Positions 47,501 through 64,000 of a stretch of 64,000 bases of DNA are shown one piece after another (the stretch's first letter is position 1; each line of letters opens with the position of its first letter). The position numbers and the translations under genes were made by a program. Below the pieces are notes generated by a model. The model was not told the DNA's origin and did no database searches. It saw only the letters and a program-made list of their open reading frames with translations. The DNA comes from Granulicella tundricola MP5ACTX9 (GTDB lineage Bacteria > Acidobacteriota > Terriglobia > Terriglobales > Acidobacteriaceae), in NCBI RefSeq assembly GCF_000178975.2, contig NC_015064.1, positions 1,054,001 to 1,118,000 of the forward strand, read 5' to 3'.

Positions 47501-48123
47501 GCGACTCAACGAACGTGCAAACCGACATCAATTTTGCGCTTTCCTCCTTGCCGCTGCCCGTTCGGTTGCGTCCTGGGACGCCAATGAACGACCTTGAGTT
47601 GATGCGGTTCAGCCGTGAGAATCGCCCGCTGAGGATGGAACGTGAAGAGAACGGAGACATCCTCATCATGACGCCGACGGGAAGCAGAACGGGCGACATG
47701 AATCACAAGATTGGCATGATTCTTGGTCTTTGGGCCGAAGAGGATGGACGTGGGGTAACCTTCGATTCAAGTACCGGATTTCGACTGCCCAATGGAGCCG
47801 TCAGATCACCTGACGCATCATGGCTCGTCAATGAACGGTGGGATGCGATGACCAGCGAAGAGCAGGATGGGTTTGGAGTCTGCCCGGACTTCATCATTGA
47901 ACTTACCTTGCCCAGCGACCGACTCCCTCAGGTCAAAAAGAAGATCGTCGAGCAGTGGCTTCCATCTGGCGTCTCGCTGGTCTGGCTGATCGATACGGAA
48001 AGCCGGACCGTTGCAATCTTCCGTCCAGGTGAGGAACCCGAACTTCTGCATGATCCAAGCTCTGTGCAAGGAACAGGGCTGGTAAGTGGCTTCGAACTTG
48101 TGATGGCAAGGATCTGGGGCTAA
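47497..48123 (+). CDS. Uma2-family protein, copy 3
   Basis: A 208-residue DUF820 protein. It shares LRMEREENGDILIMTP, AVRSPDASW, CPDFIIELTLPSDRLPQVKKKI and the ending FELVMARIWG with copy 2, most strongly at the C-terminus. It overlaps copy 2 by four bases and ends about 120 bp before rplA. Confidence 0.85.
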   Translation: MSDSTNVQTDINFALSSLPLPVRLRPGTPMNDLELMRFSRENRPLRMEREENGDILIMTPTGSRTGDMNHKIGMILGLWAEEDGRGVTFDSSTGFRLPNGAVRSPDASWLVNERWDAMTSEEQDGFGVCPDFIIELTLPSDRLPQVKKKIVEQWLPSGVSLVWLIDTESRTVAIFRPGEEPELLHDPSSVQGTGLVSGFELVMARIWG

Positions 48124-48244
48124 AGAACACTTGCGGAACCGGTAGTTTTCCGGCATACTTACAAGGTTGCCTTAACTCCCGTTAAGGCAGTCGAACCACG
48201 CCGGTGCAGGACAACGCACATGAGGGTGGTAGACAGAGGACTAT

Positions 48245-48955
48245 ATGGCACAGAAGATCTCCAAGAATCTTGCAAAGGCGCGCGCGATGGTTGAGCCGCG
48301 TCCTTACACACTCGTCGATGCGGTTCCCCTTCTCCAGAAGGCGAAGTACGCGAAGTTCGATGAGACCGTCGATATCACCCTCCGCCTCGGAGTCGATCCC
48401 CGCCACGCCGACCAGATGGTCCGCGGCACGGTCGTTCTGCCGCACGGCCTGGGCAAGTCCAAGACCGTTGCCGTCATCGCTTCCGGCGATAACATCAAGG
48501 CCGCGGAAGCTGCCGGCGCCGAGTTCTTCGGCGGCGAAGAGCTCGTAGAGCGCATCCAGAAGGAAGGTTGGACGGCGTTCGATGCCCTCATCGCAACCCC
48601 TGACATGATGCGTTCGGTCGGCCGTCTCGGTAAGGTGCTCGGACCCAAGGGCCTGATGCCGAATCCCAAGACCGGCACCGTCACCACCGACGTTGCCTCC
48701 GCCATCCGCGAGATCAAGGCCGGTAAAGTCGAGTTCCGCACGGACAAGACCGCACTCGTTCACGTTCCGGTTGGCAAGCTCTCGTTCGAGCCGCAGAAGC
48801 TGATCGACAACGCCATGACCGTCATCACCAGCGTTCTCAAGGCCAAGCCTTCGGCAGCCAAGGGCAAGTACATCAAGGGCATGACCATCAGCTCCAGCAT
48901 GGGCCCCGGCGTACAGCTCGACAGCAGCGTCTCCGATCTCGCAGGCAAGGTCTAG
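48245..48955 (+). CDS. rplA: 50S ribosomal protein L1
   Basis: A 236-residue L1: [20 protein letters not shown], the signature [21 protein letters not shown], and [16 protein letters not shown]. It builds the L1 stalk and in many bacteria represses its own operon. Its separation from rplK means it needs a separate promoter, perhaps within 48124-48244. Confidence 0.98.
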   Translation: MAQKISKNLAKARAMVEPRPYTLVDAVPLLQKAKYAKFDETVDITLRLGVDPRHADQMVRGTVVLPHGLGKSKTVAVIASGDNIKAAEAAGAEFFGGEELVERIQKEGWTAFDALIATPDMMRSVGRLGKVLGPKGLMPNPKTGTVTTDVASAIREIKAGKVEFRTDKTALVHVPVGKLSFEPQKLIDNAMTVITSVLKAKPSAAKGKYIKGMTISSSMGPGVQLDSSVSDLAGKV

Positions 48956-49042
48956 TTTCAGCTAGGCCCGACGTACCGCGCATTCAGCGCACTATTTTGA
49001 TACGAGCCGCCCATCGGGGCCGGCAGCTAAGGTCAGGTTTTT

Positions 49043-49780
49043 ATGGCAATCAGCAGGGCAACCAAGACGGAGAAGGTCAAGTTCCTCACGAAGGAACTCG
49101 AGACCTCTACCTCCGCCATCGTCGGCACATTCAAGGGCCTCACCGCCTCCAAGGACTTCGAGCTGCGCAAGGCAATCCGTGCAGCCGGCGGAAGCTACCA
49201 CGTGATCAAGAACAAGCTCGCCGCCAAGGCCAGCCAGGGTTCGAAGATCGAAGCTGCGCTCCAGAACCTGAAGGGCGTCTCGGCCGTGGCTTACACCTCG
49301 GGCGACCCCGTCGTTCTCGCCAAGGCGCTCTCCACCTGGGTCAAGGACAACTCGGAGTTCACCTTCAAGGTGGGCATCGTTGACGGTCAGGTCCTCAACG
49401 TTCAGGAGATCACCGAGCTTGCCAGCATGCCGGGCAAGGAAGAGCTCTTCTCGAAGCTTCTCTTCCTCATCCAGTCGCCTGCGCAGCGTCTCGCCACGGT
49501 CATCAACGCGACCGGACGCGATCTCGCCGTCGTCATCAACCAGGGCGTCGAGAAGGAGAAGTTCGCAGCCGGTGCAGATGCACCTGTTGCTGCTGCTCCC
49601 GCCGCCGCTGCCGAGCCTGAGGTTGCCGCCGCTCATGCGGAAGAGGCTCCCACGCCGGAAGAGGCGATCGCAGCCAACCCCGCGTCAGAGGTCGATGCAG
49701 TCGCAGAGACTGCTCAGCCCGAGAACGGTACAGCCTCGCAGGCTGGCGAAGCGGCCAACGCGGACCCCGTCGAAGGCTAA
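49043..49780 (+). CDS. rplJ: 50S ribosomal protein L10, extended C-terminus
   Basis: L10 anchors the L7/L12 stalk. Residues 1-175 are canonical (MAISRATKTEKVKFLTKELE, FKGLTASKDFELRKAIRAAG, the helix SPAQRLATVINATGRDLAVVI). At 245 residues it exceeds the usual 165-180 because of a tail of about 65 residues rich in Ala, Glu and Pro. The 87-bp gap after rplA could hold an L10 leader, but no clear structure was seen. Confidence 0.96.
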   Translation: MAISRATKTEKVKFLTKELETSTSAIVGTFKGLTASKDFELRKAIRAAGGSYHVIKNKLAAKASQGSKIEAALQNLKGVSAVAYTSGDPVVLAKALSTWVKDNSEFTFKVGIVDGQVLNVQEITELASMPGKEELFSKLLFLIQSPAQRLATVINATGRDLAVVINQGVEKEKFAAGADAPVAAAPAAAAEPEVAAAHAEEAPTPEEAIAANPASEVDAVAETAQPENGTASQAGEAANADPVEG

Positions 49781-49929
49781 TTCACAAGTTTCGCTCCATC
49801 CATTCGGGTGCGCCAGTCTGGGCGCAGCGGAAACCCTAAATGGGTGTGGGCAGCCGAAGCGGAAGTTGGCTTCGGAGTCTAAAAAGCACCACAAAAGTTC
49901 TTTTCAAAACGAATTATAGGAGAAACACA

Positions 49930-50301
49930 ATGGCGGACATCCAGCAGTTGGAAGATTCGATCGTTAGCCTGAGCCTGCTTGAAGCATCGGCTCTGGTCAA
50001 GAAGCTTGAAGAGCGCCTCGGCGTCTCGGCAGCAGCAGCAGCAGCAGCCCCGGCAGCAGGCGGCGGCGCGGCAGCGGCAGTGGTGGAAGAGAAGACCGAG
50101 TTCAACGTCATCCTCAAGGATGCCGGCGCGAACAAGATCTCGACCATCAAGACCGTTCGCGAAGTCACCGGCCTCGGCTTGAAGGAAGCCAAGGATCTGG
50201 TTGACGGAGCTCCCAAGCCCCTGAAGGAAGGTGTCTCCAAGGACGACGCGGCGGCAATCGCCAAGAAGTTCGAAGGCATCGCAACCGTCGAAATCAAGTA
50301 G
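49930..50301 (+). CDS. rplL: 50S ribosomal protein L7/L12
   Basis: A 123-residue stalk protein. The N-terminal dimerisation helices begin [14 protein letters not shown], followed by an Ala/Gly-rich hinge and the C-terminal domain [24 protein letters not shown] 49930 follows AGGAGAAACACA; the frame open to 49840 is leader. Confidence 0.98.
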   Translation: MADIQQLEDSIVSLSLLEASALVKKLEERLGVSAAAAAAAPAAGGGAAAAVVEEKTEFNVILKDAGANKISTIKTVREVTGLGLKEAKDLVDGAPKPLKEGVSKDDAAAIAKKFEGIATVEIK

Positions 50302-50991
50302 TTTTCAGAAAGTTGCACGGAAAGGCAGAACGCGGTATCCTCTTCATTGGGGATATTGCTTCTGCCTATGCGTGCAGTTGTGACTCTCAAAACCTTTCCA
50401 CGGATTTACTCCGGGCCATCCTGTTCTTCGCGTCGCGAATATCAGGCTAAGGGGCCGGCCATGCTATCGGTCAAGCGGCGGATGGATAGCGTGAAACAGG
50501 CAGGCGGCAGCAAATGTTGGGGCACGGCGAGCCTCAATCGGCGGCAGGCATTAACTTCAAATTCGATTCAGTGCGGAAGTCGGTTATTGCGCTCTCGGGA
50601 TTCCATGTCCCCGTGGGCGATTTCGTCGTTTCAACCCACATAAATCAAGCTACGCCGTCTTTATAGCAGTTCAGATGCAGTTCTGAAAGCACAAGTTTAG
50701 TAAAACTCCGTACATCTTTCGTGCGGGGGCAGCATGGCAAGGCAACAATTCGGGCAGGTCGCAGCGTGATCTCAGAGTGCTTCGGGGTCCCTCGCGCAGA
50801 TACAAAGAACACATCAAGTCACGAAAACCCAGGCCCGTCTCATCCACGGACTGGAAAGAATATGCGCAGAGGACGGTTGTACGCGAGGACAACCGCCGTC
50901 CGGGACAAACCCCGAAATAGCGCACTGAAGAATTTGAAGCGTCGAACCCCGGCACTTCACCTCGTTCGCAGTCAGAAACACAGGAGAGAGC
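50302..50991. promoter_or_regulatory. 690-bp gene-free region upstream of rpoB
   Basis: No convincing gene. Two short frames lack ribosome-binding sites and recognisable products. The long gap suggests that rpoBC has its own promoter and leader rather than relying only on read-through from rplJL. I could not identify a specific promoter or attenuator. Confidence 0.5.
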
Positions 50992-55473
<4,482 letters not shown>

Positions 55474-55695
55474 GCGCGTTGCCGCATCACCCGCCGGCCC
55501 TGGCCGCGGCTCCTCTGAGCAAGGCATATTGCTCAATGTTCACGGGAGCCCGGCCAATAGGCCACCGGCACAGAATAGAAGAAGGCGATGAGAATTAAAG
55601 TAACTCTTCCAACGCCCAGCAATGAACCGTACAAACCCGCAGCCGGCTTATAGCTAACAGCTAAAAGCTAAGAGCTGTACACGGAGACGCAAAAT

Positions 55696-59886
<4,191 letters not shown>

Positions 59887-59909
59887 GCGACCATCACAAC
59901 CATCAAACA

Positions 59910-59942
59910 GAACGGGCGGACCCTTCGAGGGTCCGCCCGTTC
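59910..59942 (+). terminator. Rho-independent terminator after rpoC
   Basis: GAACGGGCGGACCC, TTCG loop, and the exact complement ending CCCGTTC, then TGTTATTG. A diverged copy is at 60786-60816. Confidence 0.9.
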
Positions 59943-59982
59943 TGTTATTGACGGAAGTCAGGTACACAAATAGGCTGAAGCA

Positions 59983-60252
59983 ATGCAGGTCTCTCTTCAA
60001 TACGCCACTCAGCATCTCGAAGAACTCGCATCTGCAGTAGACAACGGCGAGGAAATAGAGATCGCACGCCCTGAGAAATCGGCGATAAAGCTAGTGGTTT
60101 CAGCAAAAGCTGCGCAGTCCGAAACTGAAGGACCACGCGTACTGGGTGCGTTGCGTGGTCGTATGATCGTTCCGTCTGAAGAGGAATGGAAGAAGATGGA
60201 CGAAGAGCTTGCCGACATCATGACCAACGGTCCAGTCTTTCCACCCGAATAG
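59983..60252 (+). CDS. Phd/YefM-family antitoxin
   Basis: An 89-residue antitoxin: MQVSLQYATQHLEELASAVDNGEEIEIA is the DNA-binding half, and the acidic C-terminal half ends DIMTNGPVFPPE. It is followed after 2 bp by a PIN toxin gene. The pair lies between the two copies of the rpoC 3' end. Confidence 0.88.
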   Translation: MQVSLQYATQHLEELASAVDNGEEIEIARPEKSAIKLVVSAKAAQSETEGPRVLGALRGRMIVPSEEEWKKMDEELADIMTNGPVFPPE

Positions 60253-60254
60253 TC

Positions 60255-60641
60255 ATGGACCTCCTGCTCGATTCACATCCCATGCTCTGGTCGATGTACG
60301 AGCCGGAACGTCTTTCACCGAGCGTCGCAAGCCTAATCTTCGACAGAACGAACAGACTTTTCGCCAGCCTGGGATCGATCATGGATATCTCCCACAAGGC
60401 GGCATTCCATAAGTTGCCGCTCGTAGGTTCGAACGTCTACAAACTCCTGGAACAGCTTAGGAAATATGACTGCACCATCCTCCCGATTACCCAACCGGAT
60501 GTCCTAGCCGCTACGGCACTACCCCTTATCCATGGCGATCCGTTCGACCGGCTCTACATCGCTCAGGCTCAACGTCACCGCCTTACCATCCTCACAAAGG
60601 ACGAACACATGAAGAAGTATGACGTGCAGACCATCTGGTAA
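60255..60641 (+). CDS. PIN-domain toxin (VapC-like, Sll0205 type)
   Basis: A 128-residue PIN nuclease. The first acidic residue is in LLLDSHPMLW, the later acidic pair in HGDPFDRLYIAQA, and the last region is TILTKDEHMKKY. All expected acidic positions appear present, so it is probably active. Start ATG 60255, two bases after the antitoxin stop. Confidence 0.88.
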   Translation: MDLLLDSHPMLWSMYEPERLSPSVASLIFDRTNRLFASLGSIMDISHKAAFHKLPLVGSNVYKLLEQLRKYDCTILPITQPDVLAATALPLIHGDPFDRLYIAQAQRHRLTILTKDEHMKKYDVQTIW

Positions 60642-60757
60642 TGGGAGCAACCACAGCTCAGGTCCAGCAGGAAGTCACAGCAGCCATCGAAGCCGAAGAG
60701 CGCGAACTCGAACAGATGCGCATGGAAGGCGAACAAGAAGAAATGGCCGCAGAGTAA
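60641..60757 (+). pseudogene. duplicated rpoC C-terminal fragment
   Basis: Starting at ATG 60641 (overlapping the VapC stop) a 38-codon frame reads MGATTAQVQQEV and then the RpoC C-terminus to its stop, identical in protein to the last residues of RpoC. It is the remnant produced by the duplication at 60659-60773. Whether it is translated is unknown. Confidence 0.85.
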
Positions 60758-60773
60758 GCGACCATCACAACCA
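60659..60773 (+). repeat. rpoC 3'-end direct repeat, right copy
   Basis: Matches 59788-59904 at a distance of 871 bp. Together the two copies bracket the Phd/VapC module. Confidence 0.92.
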
Positions 60774-60785
60774 GCAACACGAAAC

Positions 60786-60816
60786 GGGCGGACTCTTCAA
60801 GAGTCCGTCCTTTTCT
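60786..60816 (+). terminator. diverged copy of the rpoC terminator
   Basis: GGGCGGACTC, TTCAA, GAGTCCGTCC followed by TTTTCTCTT. Compared with 59910-59942, both arms of the stem have changed together (C-G pair to T-A), so the hairpin is kept. Confidence 0.8.
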
Positions 60817-60853
60817 CTTGCGCAGAAAGGCCTGAACAGCTATACCTGCCTAA

Positions 60854-61819
60854 ATGGCACCAACGAGATCATCATTTCAAGCGCTACCCCTCACTCAAAA
60901 CGAACATCGCTTCTACTTCAGCACCATTCCTGTAGATGAGTTGTTTCCATACTGCTTTGTCGCTCGAAGACAGGAAGACCCAAGCCAAGGCTTTCAGCGA
61001 ACTCTTTCACAAGACAGAGCGAATGACATAGCGAGGTATCTGTCGGCTGGAAATGGGTCTATTCCCACAAACGTTGTTCTCTCTGCACAACCGATCGCCT
61101 CGCTTAAGTATATTGCTGGTTCTAAAACCCTTTCATTCTTACAAGTAGAGCGCAGTTTCCTTGTCCTCGACGGCCAGCATCGTTTGTGGGGCTATTCCAA
61201 GTGCACTCGAAAGCATCGAGTCCCTGTGGCTATTTATCAGGGCCTAACGAGAGCAGAGGAGGCCAAACTCTTTATTGACATCAATACTAATCAGCGTGGT
61301 GTACCAGCGGCGTTGCTCTTAGACATAAAGCAATTGGCAGATATGGAAAGTGTGAAAGAGAACATCATGCGTGTCCTGTTCGACCGTTTGAATACCGATG
61401 GCAAATCTTCTTTGGCCGGAAGACTCAGCCCTGCAAAACCATCTCCATCCAAAATCTCTCGTGTGGCATTCAATCGGGCCTTGGGCGGTGCGTTGGATAG
61501 TGAACTTGTTCGGGGGTTGGAGGCCGATCCTCTCTTCCAACTCGTGCGAAACTACATCAATGCTTTCGATGCCGAGCTACAGGATTCGCAACTCCTTACG
61601 AGGGCAAGTTATTTCGAAGCTATGTTCGACATTTTTGATGAAGCTCTTCGACTAACTTTGGGAAAAAAGAAGAACCTAAAGCAAGCTTCAATACAAGAAA
61701 TTATTCGCACAATAGCAAAGTTGGACTTTACCGGTCAGTCGATGACAAGGAAAGAATATCTTGTCTCAATGCAGTCATCTTTACGGCAGAGCCTGGCAGT
61801 TTCGGTTGACATGCTCTAA
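60854..61819 (+). CDS. DGQHR-domain protein (DndB/ParB-like fold)
   Basis: A 321-residue protein with the DGQHR signature (FLVLDGQHRLWGYSKC) and the companion motif KLFIDINTNQRGVP about 50 residues on. The family includes DndB, which regulates DNA phosphorothioation, and many uncharacterised proteins linked to defence or mobile DNA. No dndCDE genes are near. A helical C-terminal half (about 170-321) is unassigned. The gene is visibly lower in GC than its neighbours and its stop overlaps the next gene start by one base, so it forms a two-gene operon with an unknown partner. Start ATG 60854, with no strong ribosome-binding site. Confidence 0.85.
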   Translation: MAPTRSSFQALPLTQNEHRFYFSTIPVDELFPYCFVARRQEDPSQGFQRTLSQDRANDIARYLSAGNGSIPTNVVLSAQPIASLKYIAGSKTLSFLQVERSFLVLDGQHRLWGYSKCTRKHRVPVAIYQGLTRAEEAKLFIDINTNQRGVPAALLLDIKQLADMESVKENIMRVLFDRLNTDGKSSLAGRLSPAKPSPSKISRVAFNRALGGALDSELVRGLEADPLFQLVRNYINAFDAELQDSQLLTRASYFEAMFDIFDEALRLTLGKKKNLKQASIQEIIRTIAKLDFTGQSMTRKEYLVSMQSSLRQSLAVSVDML

Positions 61820-62838
61820 TGCTTCCCAAATTCTCAGCTTGGCAGGCTTTACGAGCGGAATCCCTAAGCTTCATCCCTTTGGAGACGAAGATATATTTCA
61901 AAGGTGCGTTGCCGCTGAGAAAATGGCGGGAGGCAGGATCATATGTTGTCGTCTCTTCAGATTCTAAGAAGATTGTTCTCAGGGCATCACGTGCTGAAGT
62001 TGGGAATGCATTTTTCACAGATGTCGAGTTCCTACTAGATCATGCTGCGGAGCATCAAGCGACGTTATACGCGGCGATAGAGGAGGCAAGTTGGTGCAGT
62101 CCCGCGTGGAGCTTCGTTACTGCTTACTACTGGTCTTTTTTTTCAGTATTGGCTCTCACGAGGCTTGCCGGGGACAGCACGTGGTTTTTGGATAAGACTG
62201 CTCTCATCGCAATGGAGAAATTGGCACAAACATCATCAGGACGACCCGGAGCAGGTACGCAATTCATGACCGTCAGCCTTGATCTTAATGGCGACGCTGA
62301 AGTGACGATCCGCCCGAGTGGAAAGAATAACCATGAGGCTGTTTGGAATCGTGCCATGTTACTTTCCAAGCGAGTCCTCGCTTCCGCTAATAAAGCATCC
62401 TCTTTGGACGAGTATCGGTTTTGGAAATGCATCGTTGAGGCGGGATTCCTTCTGGGGGAGGCTTGGCCTAGCCATCTTCGAAATGATGTCAACTATATTC
62501 CGGGGTACGCGTACGGAGAGGTAAGAAGTGTTGGCATCATAAAGACCGCGGCAGACGTAAGACGGCTCAAAGATATGAGTTTCCGAGACTTTCTCAACGA
62601 TTTTGAAAGCGAGCTTTACCGGATTACATCCGGTGTCGCAGCCCTAACTTCCCCTGAGTACCTAGTAAAATTAGCTTTGCTTAATGCCTTTGCCGTGTCT
62701 TTGGTAGCGAATTCCCTTCACAAAGATATTTTGAGCCGTGTTGATGGGGATTTTCGATGGTCGCGTATGAGACAAAGATTTCTTGAGCAGCGGGTCTCAA
62801 CATCGTTCGGAAATATCTGGCCTTTCGAGGCTCACTAG
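61819..62838 (+). CDS. unknown partner of the DGQHR protein, 339 residues
   Basis: I do not recognise the family. It is soluble, with an N-terminal beta-like region (residues 20-60) and a helical middle (AWSFVTAYYWSFFSVLALTRLAG) that faintly resembles a HEPN-type helix, though no R-x4-6-H motif was found. The C-terminus contains SPEYLVKLALLNAFAVSLVAN. It starts at ATG 61819 overlapping the DGQHR stop (TAATG). It shares that gene's low GC and mixed codon use, which points to joint horizontal acquisition. Confidence 0.75.
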   Translation: MLPKFSAWQALRAESLSFIPLETKIYFKGALPLRKWREAGSYVVVSSDSKKIVLRASRAEVGNAFFTDVEFLLDHAAEHQATLYAAIEEASWCSPAWSFVTAYYWSFFSVLALTRLAGDSTWFLDKTALIAMEKLAQTSSGRPGAGTQFMTVSLDLNGDAEVTIRPSGKNNHEAVWNRAMLLSKRVLASANKASSLDEYRFWKCIVEAGFLLGEAWPSHLRNDVNYIPGYAYGEVRSVGIIKTAADVRRLKDMSFRDFLNDFESELYRITSGVAALTSPEYLVKLALLNAFAVSLVANSLHKDILSRVDGDFRWSRMRQRFLEQRVSTSFGNIWPFEAH

Positions 62839-62888
62839 GTGTTACTAAGTTTCTTGCCTTAGCCATCCCACTTAGCTAACCTCAAAGC

Positions 62889-63152
62889 ATGGAAGTCAAC
62901 GTCCATCACGCCAAGACCCACCTCTCCAAGCTCATCGCCGCTGCCGAGAGCGGGGAAGAGGTCATCATCGCCCGCGCCGGCAAAGCCGTCGTCAGGATGG
63001 TCCCCGTCGCTCCACCCGCCTGCAAATCCAGCAAAAACCTGCGTGGCTCCGGCATCGGCAAGATCTGGCTCGCGCCCGATTGGGATTCGGACGAAACCAA
63101 CCTCGAAATCCAGAAGCTCTTCGAAGGCTCAGCGTCCGGCGACCCTGAATGA
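62889..63152 (+). CDS. Phd-family antitoxin (toxin gene broken)
   Basis: An 87-residue antitoxin: MEVNVHHAKTHLSKLIAAAESGEEVIIARAGKAV, with an acidic C-terminus (WDSDETNLEIQKLFEGS). Its stop overlaps the start of a vapC remnant (ATGA). It is GC-rich like the core genome, unlike the preceding pair. Confidence 0.88.
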   Translation: MEVNVHHAKTHLSKLIAAAESGEEVIIARAGKAVVRMVPVAPPACKSSKNLRGSGIGKIWLAPDWDSDETNLEIQKLFEGSASGDPE

Positions 63153-63215
63153 GAGTTCTGGTCGACACCCACACCTTCCTCTGAACTCACCAACGATCCC
63201 AAAAGCTCCCGCAAA
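63149..63215 (+). pseudogene. vapC toxin remnant
   Basis: ATG 63149 reads MRVLVDTHTFL then stop, where a VapC would continue with Trp. Shifting frame just after the stop gives LTNDPKSSRK, the expected next segment of the PIN N-terminus. Homology then fades. The toxin is therefore truncated by a small deletion or frameshift and loss of the rest. Confidence 0.75.
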
Positions 63216-63283
63216 GTCCCTTGTAACTATTTCCGTCCAGTACGCCCAGACGCTTCTCAGACCTGCCCTTCGCCCCCACCACA

Positions 63284-63325
63284 GGCAAAAAGTCCGAGAT
63301 CGGGCTACCCACCAGCCCGATCTCG
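63284..63325 (-). terminator. Rho-independent terminator, minus strand
   Basis: On the minus strand CGAGATCGGGCT, seven-base loop, AGCCCGATCTCG, then GACTTTTTG. It terminates the small membrane-protein gene at 63362-63637. Confidence 0.85.
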
Positions 63326-63361
63326 CCTCATGTCCGGCGAGTCTTCCTCCCACCAGGCGCT

Positions 63362-63637
63362 CTACTTGATGAGTTGATATGCGTGCCAGGTATAGATCCC
63401 GATCACGCTGGCGGTAGCAAGACCCGCAGCGCTGCCAAGGATGCGCACGATGGGATCGAGCCGCGTGACCTTGCGGACGATCTCGGTCTGCTCCTCATGG
63501 GCGTTGATGTCGCGTTCATCGTTGAGGAACAGTTGCTCGTCTTCGTAGCGCGTGAGCTGACCGCGGTAGATCAGCATAGCCATGAAGCAGGCCGCCAGGA
63601 CAGCCCAGACGATCAGAAGTACAGGATTGACGCTCAT
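63362..63637 (-). CDS. small membrane protein, 91 residues
   Basis: Unknown function. Start ATG 63637 (MSVNPVLLIVWAVLAACFMAMLIY) has GGAGGAGAAT upstream. Two membrane helices (residues about 5-24 and 68-85, ILGSAAGLATASVIGIYTW) flank a charged acidic stretch (RYEDEQLFLNDERD). It lies just downstream, in minus-strand sense, of another small membrane protein gene. Confidence 0.75.
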   Translation of the reverse strand: MSVNPVLLIVWAVLAACFMAMLIYRGQLTRYEDEQLFLNDERDINAHEEQTEIVRKVTRLDPIVRILGSAAGLATASVIGIYTWHAYQLIK

Positions 63638-63879
63638 AATGGATTCTCCTCCCCGCAGGGGGTTCAACGTTGGGGTACCGGTCCGGGTGCCGGGCGGGTC
63701 AGCTTTTCTAGCAGCTGGCTCGTGGGGAACTCGGTCCTACGGTGTTGAACTATACTCCCGCGAGAAATCGGAAAGCCATGAAAATCCGTGGAACTTTGCT
63801 GATCTTTGGTTCAGCTTCCTGCGCCCGGAAGTAAGTTCCGGAAGTGTGACCCGAACCGCGCGGGCCGCCCGGAAACGGA

Positions 63880-64000
63880 CTACTTGATCATGGAAAGGTG
63901 GATGAGGTAACCGGCAATGGAGACCGCGATCAGGACCAGCACTCCCAGGCCGAGAATGAAAAAGGCGGCCTGCTTGCGGGTCTTCTCGGTCGGCTGCGTG
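63880..64000 (-). CDS. small membrane protein, N-terminus off window
   Basis: The last 39 codons of a minus-strand gene: QPTEKTRKQAAFF followed by one membrane helix (LGLGVLVLIAVSIAGYLI) and the end HLSMIK. The stop is at 63880-63882. It is probably a neighbour in the same small-membrane-protein locus as 63362-63637. Function unknown. Confidence 0.6.
   Translation of the reverse strand, partial: TQPTEKTRKQAAFFILGLGVLVLIAVSIAGYLIHLSMIK

Noticed and set aside
50347..50643. 98-codon frame upstream of rpoB
   Set aside because: No family, no ribosome-binding site, unlike codon use of neighbouring genes.

Overview
The window looks like chromosome from a GC-rich member of the Acidobacteriota, probably class Terriglobia (Granulicella/Terriglobus/Edaphobacter-like). 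This is an inference. It rests on the gene repertoire (MqnC-like protein, VKOR, many secreted proteins with plain Sec signals, Uma2 proteins), on an RNA polymerase beta subunit with a cysteine-rich insertion, and on dispersed GC-rich intergenic repeats. No rRNA, CRISPR array, prophage or recognisable insertion sequence was seen.

Layout. 1-4.8 kb (minus): an NtrY/NtrX-like two-component pair, the regulator running off the left edge, then alanine dehydrogenase. 5-18.8 kb: a dispersed cell-shape cluster, mreB, then mreC-mreD-mrdA, then rodA, with an esterase, a hypothetical protein, a cytochrome P450, an M1 peptidase, a GNAT acetyltransferase and an alpha/beta hydrolase between and after them. 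18.9-26.3 kb: a KH-domain protein overlapping a double-PAS protein, a giant RNase E/G with about 865 residues of disordered sequence inside its S1 domain, and an outer-membrane barrel protein. 26.3-31.3 kb (minus): a Phd/VapC toxin-antitoxin pair, a membrane glycosyltransferase, an MqnC homologue lacking the radical-SAM cysteines, VKOR, and a solitary beta-class DNA methyltransferase. 31.3-40.3 kb (plus): PP2C phosphatase, MaoC dehydratase, a metallo-beta-lactamase-fold hydrolase, rhomboid protease, XRE regulator, MmcQ/YjbR protein, a sorbosone-dehydrogenase-like propeller protein and two exported proteins of unknown function.

40.4-59.9 kb is the translation/transcription core: tRNA-Thr(TGT), tRNA-Tyr, tRNA-Thr(GGT), tRNA-Gly, tuf, rpmG, tRNA-Trp, secE, nusG, rplK, rplA, rplJ, rplL, rpoB, rpoC. 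The normally contiguous rplK-rplA pair is split by a terminator, a radical-SAM gene on the opposite strand and two overlapping Uma2 genes; a third Uma2 gene follows tuf.

Immediately after rpoC lies an accessory patch (about 59.9-63.3 kb). A Phd/VapC pair is bracketed by a duplicated rpoC 3' end plus terminator. Next comes a lower-GC, one-base-overlapping gene pair encoding a DGQHR-domain (DndB-like) protein and an unrecognised partner, then a Phd antitoxin whose toxin gene is broken. The DGQHR pair is the best candidate for an undescribed, possibly defensive, system. Other points worth a second look are the cysteine-less MqnC paralogue, the S1-interrupting insert in RNase E/G, the two zinc-ribbon-like motifs in RpoB and the loss of GAFTGA in the NtrX-like regulator.
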